From the NCBI GenBank assembly GCA_000828835.1, contig AP014633.1, forward strand, positions 2,666,001-2,730,000: 64,000 nucleotides of DNA, written 5' to 3'. Both the position numbers and the translations under genes were made by a program. Below the pieces are notes generated by a model. It ran no database searches, had not been told where the DNA came from, and saw nothing but the letters and a program-made list of their open reading frames with translations. Of the stretch, positions 1 through 9,000 are shown piece by piece (within the stretch, counting starts at the first letter, position 1; every line of letters begins with the position of its first letter). This DNA comes from Thioploca ingrica (GTDB lineage Bacteria > Pseudomonadota > Gammaproteobacteria > Beggiatoales > Beggiatoaceae).

Positions 1-3000
1 TGGAGTCAGCCGCTGGCATCGCCGGATTAACTAAAATTTTGCTGCAATTTAAGCATCGTCAATTGGTTCCCTCGTTGCATTCCAAAACGTTAAACCCAAA
101 TATCGATTTTGAAACCGGCCCATTTTATGTCCAGCAAGCGTTAACCGAGTGGAAATACCCTCGTATCGCTTGTATCTCTTCATTCGGTGCCGGTGGGGCC
201 AATGCCCATGCTATTTTGTCAGAGTACTGTGACAAATCAGCCCCAACGAAATCCCAAGCCAACTCAAAAACCGATTCCAATACTCCAAGTGTATTTATGA
301 TCCCACTTTCGGCAAAAAATCGGGATCGATTAGGGGAAGTGGCCAAAAGGCTATTGGAATTTGTGCAAAGCGAAGTTAATGAGAACACAATTGATCGGCC
401 AACTCTGGCACAAATTGCCTATACGCTACAAGTAGGCCGAGATGCGCTGGAAGAGCGTTTAGGGATGGTGGTTCATTCCACCCAAGAGTTAGAAGAAAAA
501 TTAAAGCAGTTTTTAGCCGGAGAGCAAACCGGTGACGGAATCTACTTAGGACGAGTCAAGCACGCCCAAGAGGCGGTGTTTGAAACCGAAGACGATCTGT
601 GGGCCGTTTTGAAAAAATGGGTTGATCAAAACAAACTTTCAAATATTTTGGAGCTGTGGGTAAAAGGTGTAACAGTGGACTGGAACAAGTTAGTTGGCCT
701 AAATCCACCTAAAAAGATCAGTCTGCCCACCTATCCCTTTGCAAACGATCGATATTGGGTTCCGGAGCCGACACCCCAAACCCGCGCTCCGTCTCATCAA
801 ACTGAGACAGAGATTAAAAAAACTGGCCGTAATGAAGTAGATGATAATAAATCAAACACCCATAGTAAATTACTAGCGATCCCAGTGTGGCGAGAAGCAC
901 CAATCCAAAAAAATCAGGGTAAACAGCTCAATTTGCTGCGTCAAATTATCTTGTGTGAATTGCCGCAGATAAATGGCCAAATCGTTGAATCTCATTTTCC
1001 GGAAGGTCGCTGCATTAAACTCACTTCCAATGAATCAACGATTGATGGGCGCTTGACTGAATATGCCATACAGTGTTTTTTTCATATTAGGCAAATTATC
1101 GACCAAAACCAGCAAACCACCCAAAACAAAAGTAACACACTGATTCAATTAATCATACCGAATGAAGCGGAAGCGATATTATTCACGGCTTTGTCTGGCT
1201 TGTTTAAAACAGCCACTTTAGAACACCCACGTATTTTGGGACAAGTGTTGCAAGTCTCCCCGGCCGAAACAACCCAAAGCCTGTTGGAAAAACTAATTGA
1301 CAACAGCCAGCCCCCCCAAGACGATGTGGTGCGATACACTGACCTAAAACGGTTTGTGACCGATTGGAAGATAATGGGAGATCCAAAAGAAGTCACCCAA
1401 TATGGGTTTAGGGATAAAGGTGTGTATCTAATCACTGGTGGACTGGGTGGCTTAGGTCGTATTTTTGTGAATGAAATAGTGCAACAGACTCACTACAGCA
1501 CATTAATTCTAACGGGTCGATCCGAATTGTCGCTAGAAAAACAGACCGTTTTAAAACGATTACAGGAACAAAATAAAACGATACATATAGAATACCGACA
1601 AACCAATGTGAACGAGCATCGACCGGTTACCGAGTTAATAAAATCAATCTGTGATCAATATGGCACATTGATTGGCATTATCCACTGTGCCGGGAGCATT
1701 TGTGATAACTTGATTGTGAACAAAAGCGAAGATGAATTCCGTCAAGTATTGGCTCCTAAGGTATCGGGTACGCTAAATCTAGATCGAGCCACCGCCGACT
1801 TGGATTTGGAGCTATTTGTGTTGTTTTCCTCCCTATCTGGCGTAACCGGCAACCTGGGCCAAGCCGATTATGCCGTTGCTAACGGATTTCTGGATCAGTT
1901 TGCTCATTATCGTACCCAACTGGTTGCAGCCAACCAACGGCGTGGCATGACGATATCTATCAATTGGCCCTTGTGGGAAGAAGGCGGTATGGATATTGAT
2001 GAAGTCAGCAAACGGATGATGATCCAATCTACTGGCCTCATCCCCCTGCAAACGACCACCGGGATTCAATCATTTTATAAATGTATCGCCATCACTCAAC
2101 CACAAATAATGGTGATGGAAGGATCGTTTGAAAAAATCAACAACGCCTTTTTTAGCGGTCATACGATGCCTCATCTGGCTCAGGAATCCCAAACTGTGCC
2201 CGCACCGGTTGACCCAAAAATACTTAGGGAAAAAACCTTATACCAAATTAAACGATTATTTGGCGAGGTGATCAAACTACCAGCCGCCCAAGTGGATGAG
2301 GCAGAGCCGTTGGAGTCTTATGGCATAGACTCGGTCATGATCGCCCATTTAAATCAAAAATTAATGGAGGTTTTTGGCGACATCTCTCGAACTCTATTAT
2401 TTGAATATCAGACCTTAAACGAATTAACTGATTATTTTGTGGCCGATTTTAGTGCCACTTGCGGTGCCTGGACCAAACTGGATCGTTGGCAAGAAAAAGT
2501 ATCTCTTCCCAACTCCATACCACAACCCAATGACACGAATCAGGCATATATCCATCTGCCCGAACACCGGTTTGACCCCATCGCTATTGTTGGGATCAGC
2601 GGTCTTTACCCCCAAGCAGACACCTTGGAACGGTACTGGGAAAATCTAAAATCGGGAAAAAATTGCATTACTGAGATTCCGGCCAATCGATGGTCCTTGG
2701 ATTCATTTTATGAGCCAGAAATTCAAAAAGCGGTTGATAAAGGAAAAAGTTATAGTAAGTGGGGCGGATTTTTAGACTCATTCGCCAACTTTGATCCCCT
2801 ATTTTTTAATATTTCCCCCAGAGAGGCTAAACAGATGGACCCGCAAGAGCGGTTATTTTTGCAGGCATCTTGGCAAGCCATGGAAAATGCGGGCTACACT
2901 CGATCTATTTTTAAAGAAGTCTATAAAAAACGAGTAGGGGTATTTGCTGGCATTACCCGAACTGGGTTTAATATGTACGGTTACTATACCTCATTTTGTT

Positions 3001-6000
3001 CAGTGGCTAATCGTCTCTCCTTTTTCTTGGATCTACAAGGCCCTAGTATGCCGGTGGATACTATGTGTTCTTCCTCATTAACTGCCATTCATGAGGCATG
3101 CCGATACATTCATAGTGGTGAATGTGAGCTGGCCTTTGCCGGAGGGGTTAACCTCTATCTGCATCCCTCCGGGTATGTGTCATTATGTAGCCAGAGGATG
3201 CTGTCAGAAGACGGTTTGTGCAAGAGTTTTGGCTTTGGTGGTAATGGGTTTGTTCCGGGTGAAGGGGTTGGTGTGGTGATATTAAAGCGCCTGTCATCTG
3301 CTATCGCTGACCGTGATACTATTCACGCCGTAATTCGAGCCACCCATGTGAATCATGGTGGTAAAACCAATGGTTATACCGTGCCAAATCCCACGGCTCA
3401 AGCCGATTTAATCCGACACACCTTAGATAAAGCTGGCCTCACAGCCGACCAAATCAGTTATGTCGAAGCCCACGGAACCGGTACGGAGCTAGGCGACCCC
3501 ATTGAGATCACTGGCTTAAGACAAGCGTTTCAAAAAGATACCCAAGCCACCGGTTTCTGCAAAATAGGATCGGTAAAATCCAATATTGGTCATCTGGAAT
3601 CGGCAGCCGGAATCGCTGGATTGACTAAAACAATTTTACAGATGAAGCATGGACAAGTGGCCCCTAGTCTTCATGCCCAAACCTTAAATCCCAATATCCG
3701 GTTTGAGACCACCCCGTTTGTGGTAAATCAAACCTTAAGCGACTGGGAACAACCAATGTATAACGGAAAACCGGCACCGCGGCGAGCCGGTATCTCATCG
3801 TTTGGGGCAGGCGGCTCAAACGCCCATATTATAGTGGAAGAATATATGGAAGAGACCCTAGAGCAATCTGCTGAGCCTACAGATGCTGTGATTATCCCCT
3901 TATCGGCCCGCACTAAAGCGCAGTTAAAACAGCGAGCCAGCAGTTTGTTGACCTATCTTGAATCAACATCACCCCATCTAACTGCTATGGCCTATACCCT
4001 GCAAACCGGCAGGGAAGCGATGGAAGAGCGGTTAGGGGTTATTGTAAACTCGGTGAGCGAATTAAAAGAGACATTGGCTGCCTTTTGTTCTGGAGCAGTC
4101 AATATAGAGAATTTTTACCAGGGACGGGTTAAAGATAACAAAAAGATATTAGGTTTATTTTCGAGTAATGAAGAGTTACAAGAAGCCGTAGACAAATGGA
4201 TTCAGCGTAAAAAATTATCGGATCTTCTCAAAATATGGGTTAAGGGTCTGAATGTAGACTGGAACAAACTTTATGTCACCACACCACCCAAACGGCTCAA
4301 TCTGCCAACGTATCCATTTGCCAACGACCAATATTGGCTGTCTGATCAACAAACCCAGCTCGACGTCAGACAGTCGGAAAAGTCGGAAGTGAACAACTTG
4401 GTAATTCATCCGTTACTCCATCAAAATACCTCAAACTTGCTTAAGCAGCGTTATAGCACCACGCTAACAGGAGATGAATTTTTTCTAGCTGATCATCAGG
4501 TAAACGGTGAGCGAATACTGCCCGGGGTGAGTTATTTAGAAATGTCCCGGGCCGCCGTTGAAAATGCCAGCGAACCAGTAACAAACGGCACAATATTGCG
4601 ACTAAAAAACGTGGTCTGGCCCCAGCCGGTTGTAGTGAACCGTTCTGCTCAAACCGTTCATATCAGCTTGTTTAATGGAAATCCAACCGGTAGCGCCTCC
4701 GGGCAGATTCATTACGAGGTTTATAGCAATTCGGAAACCGACGACACCACTCCACGGATTCATTCTCAAGGGGTGGCAGAGTTTACGGAGCAAGGGAAGA
4801 CTGTTCCCCTCGATGTGGCAACACTCCGAAATCAAATGCAACATGGAACCATTAATGCCAGTCAGTGTTATCAAACCTTTAAACGGATAGGTTTGGATTA
4901 TGGACCTAGCTTTCAGAGCATTCAAAAAATATATCGAGGTGAAAACCAGGCCCTGGCCGAGATCTCTCTACCAGAGGCGGTACAAAACACCGGAAAAGAC
5001 TATGTTTTACATCCCAGCATCATGGATGCTGCCTTGCAAACATCCATCGCTTTGTTACCGGCATCAGCCATCTGTTCGGGCACTGACGAAGAGACTGTGT
5101 CAGGTGACCCGGTTTCAGCTAAGGCGGCTTTACCTTTTGCGATAGAGTCGATAGATATCCAAGGACCATGTACCCGCAACATGATTGCTTGGACACGGCT
5201 TGCTGAGGGAAGCGCTCTCTCTAAGACGGTTCAAAAGATTGACATTGACCTGTGTGATGAAGTTGGAAATATCGCCGTAAAGATAAGGGGATACAACTCC
5301 AGAGTGTTAGACGGAGCGGTGAACACCATCAAACCCACAACGTCAGTGGGCACCCTGCTGGCTACACCCACCTGGAAAGAGATCCCAGCTATAGCAGAAC
5401 TCCCCTCACTAACCGTGACTGATCACTATGTATGGTTGGGCGGATTTTCAGAGATTACCCCCAGTGAGATTGAGTCATCTTTAACAGGAAGTGTATGCTT
5501 GGCACTGAATTCATTGGACTCAGTTAGCGGTACCGCCGATACCCAATTTACAGACATTGCTGTGACCTGTTTCCAAAAGATTCAGGATGTTATAGCAAAA
5601 CAACCCCAAGGAAATATTTTGATCCAACTGGTGGTACCAGACACCGGGAAAGACGCCTTGTTGGTTGGGCTGGGCGGATTGCTTAAAACGGCGATGTTAG
5701 AAAATCCCAAACTGATCGGTCAGGTGATTCAGCTAGATCGCCAAGAAACTTATAAGACCATGGTGACGAAGCTGCGCGAAAATATTGCCACTCCAAAAGA
5801 TTTCAGAATCAGGTATCGTAATGCTTTACGATGGGTAAGCCAATGGGAGCAGACTCCTCAAACACCCTTAACTGGGTATCATCGGTTTAAGGATCAAGGC
5901 GTTTATTTGATCACCGGGGGGTTAGGCGGGTTGGGGGTTATATTTGCCAAAGAGATGTTAAAGACGACCCAAAATGGTTCACTGATTTTAACGGGCAGAT

Positions 6001-9000
6001 CGTCACTGTCAGAAAAAAATCAGCCCATCCTAGCGGAGTTAGTACGGTTAGGAAAAGCGCACAGCCATTCAGTTGAGTATATTGTGGCAGACATATCAAA
6101 TGCGGAACCGGTTCAGGAATTGATTGAGCATATTCAGCAAACCCACTACTCACTAACCGGTATCATACACAGTGCGGGGCTTATTCGTGATAGTTTTATT
6201 TTGAAAAAAACCGTCGATCAATTTCGGGCTGTGCTATCACCTAAGGTGTCCGGAACCATGAATTTGGATCGAGCTACCCAAACTATCGATTTAGAGATGT
6301 TTGTACTCTTCTCCTCTATTGCGGCCCCATTTGGGAATTTTGGGCAAGCTGACTATGCCATTGCCAATGGGTTTATGGACCAATTTGCCTGGTTTCGTAA
6401 CCAACTGGTTGAACAAGGTCAACGGAGGGGAAAAACGCTCGCTATCAATTGGCCGTTTTGGAGATCAGGAGGTATGCAAATTGATGCCGCCAGTGAATCG
6501 GTCATGAAAGCTTTGTCCGGCATGCATCCGATGGAAACCTCAGAGGGTATCAGCGCATTTTATCACGCCTTGGAAATACCCGGTTCACAACTGCTGGTGA
6601 TGGCGGGAAACCCGGCCCAGTTAACCTCGTTTTTAGCGAACACATCTCTTTCCCCTTTGAACGAACCAGAACGGGATATGGATACCAATCGTTTAATGCC
6701 CAAACTCAGAGCCGTTCTGTTGCAAACCATTGCAGAAATACTGCAATTAAACGCGCAAGATATCAACGAGATTGATCCTAACTCGGAGTTTAATGAGTTT
6801 GGATTTGACTCCATCTCCTTAACCGATTTTGCTAATCAACTTAATCGTAAATTTTTATTAGAACTCGCTCCTACTCTGTTTTTTGAGCATCCTACCCTTA
6901 ATCGGTTGAGCGACTATCTCGGTAACGAATATGGTCCACAGTTTGCCAAATATTTTAAAATTGAGCAAACACCGGTCCGCTCGTTGAGTCAGACAGTCCA
7001 ACGTTCCGGATCGGTCAAGATTGCTTCACCCAGCGTTGTCTCCACACAACTTCAGGTGACGACTGACCCATTGGAGCCGCTTGCCATTATCGGGATCAGC
7101 GGCTGTTTTCCTAAAGCAGAGACAATTGATGAGTTTTGGGAAAACTTGGTTCAAGAAACCGATTGTATTTCGGAAATTCCTAAAGATCGTTGGGACTGGG
7201 AGGCAATGTATGGCGACCCCCAAAAAGAAGTCAATCGGTCCAATATCAAGTGGGGAGGTTTTTTAAGATCTATCGCCGAATTTGATCCCCTATTTTTTGG
7301 CATATCCCCCAAAGAGGCGGAATTAATGGATCCGCAACAGCGGCTACTGATGACCCACCTATATTGGGCCTTGGAAGATGCTGGTTATAGTCCTCAAGCC
7401 ATCTCCGGCACCAAAACCGGTATCTTTGTAGGCACTGGTAGCAGTGGATATAGCGGGTTAGTGGATCGGGCCGGAATTGCCATTGAAGGTTATACCTCAA
7501 CCGGGTTAGTACCCTCCATGGGCCCGAATCGACTGAGTTATTTTTTAAACCTTCACGGACCAAGCACACCGGTTGAAACGGCTTGCTCTTCCTCATTAAT
7601 TGCAATCCATCGAGCAGTGCAAGCGATTAGGGAAGGCGCCTGCACTGCTGCGTTTGTAGGTGGAGTGAATGCCATTGTAGCACCAGAAGTTCATATCAGT
7701 TTTAATAAAGCCGGGATGTTATGTGAAGACGGACGCTGCAAAACCTTTTCTTCCCAAGCCAATGGTTATGTTCGGGGCGAGGGTGCGGGTATTTTGTTTA
7801 TTAAACCGCTCACCCAGGCAGAAGCCGATGGCGATCATATCTACGGTCTAATACGAGCTACGAGCGAAAACCATGGCGGACGAGCCAACTCACTCACCTC
7901 CCCCAACCCAAATGCCCAAGCCGAATTGATTCAAACGGTTTATAAACGCGCCGGAATAGATCCTAAAACGGTCGGCTATATCGAAACCCACGGCACCGGT
8001 ACCGAGTTGGGTGATCCTATTGAAATAAACGGACTCAAATTGGCGTTTAACGAATTATTCAAGCAGTTTGGGGAAAACACCTCTGAACGGGCGTTTTGCG
8101 GACTCGGTTCAGTAAAAACCAATATTGGGCATTTGGAGTTAGCCGCCGGGATAGCCGGTGTGATAAAAGTATTGCTCCAACTCAAGCACAAACGACTTGT
8201 CAAAAGCTTGCACTGCGACACCCTAAACCCCTATATCGATCTAAAAAACAGCCCCTTTTATATCGTTCAAGAGGCCGCGGAGTGGACACCGATAACCGAT
8301 CAAACTGGGCATGCTTTGCCAAGACGTGCCGGTGTAAGCTCCTTTGGTTTTGGCGGTTCCAATGCACATATTGTTTTAGAAGAGTATATAACCCCAAAAA
8401 CGGCTACCAATACACCACCAACCACTAAAACGGACTCAACCAACGCCATGATTATTCCGCTATCGGCCAAAACACCGGAGCAGTTGCAACAGCGGATTCG
8501 TCAATTGTTATCCTTTATTCGAACCAACCCCATCGTTAATCTGGAGTCGTTAGCCTATACGTTACAGGTAGGGCGAGATGCCATGACTGAGCGTTTTGGA
8601 CTAATCGTTCATTCGGTCCAAGAGTTAAAAACGGCATTAGAGAGCTATCTATCAGGTGACACACCCGAAAATTGTTTTTTGGGACAAACCAAACGAATGG
8701 ATGATAATGATACGGTTCCTCTTTCGGCAGATAAAACCGGAATTTTAGCGCGTTGGGTAAACGGTTTGGCCTTTGATTGGCATCGGATATACGGAACCCC
8801 TACACCCAAGCGGATCAGTCTCCCAACTTATCCGTTTGCAACAGACCGGTATTGGGTGACTGAGCAGCCCGACTCTTCAATGCCAGATACCTCAATGCCC
8901 GAGCGTCAATGGCTCTTTTTAAAAGACCAATGGGTGGATGCACCGATTGATGCCACGAACCGGCAAAAAAATCTAAAAACCTATCGGGGTAAACAACTGC

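Noticed and set aside
2437..2649. Numerous 60-110 codon ORFs in other frames of PKS1-3
   Set aside because: All lie inside long PKS frames with conserved domains; they are shadows.
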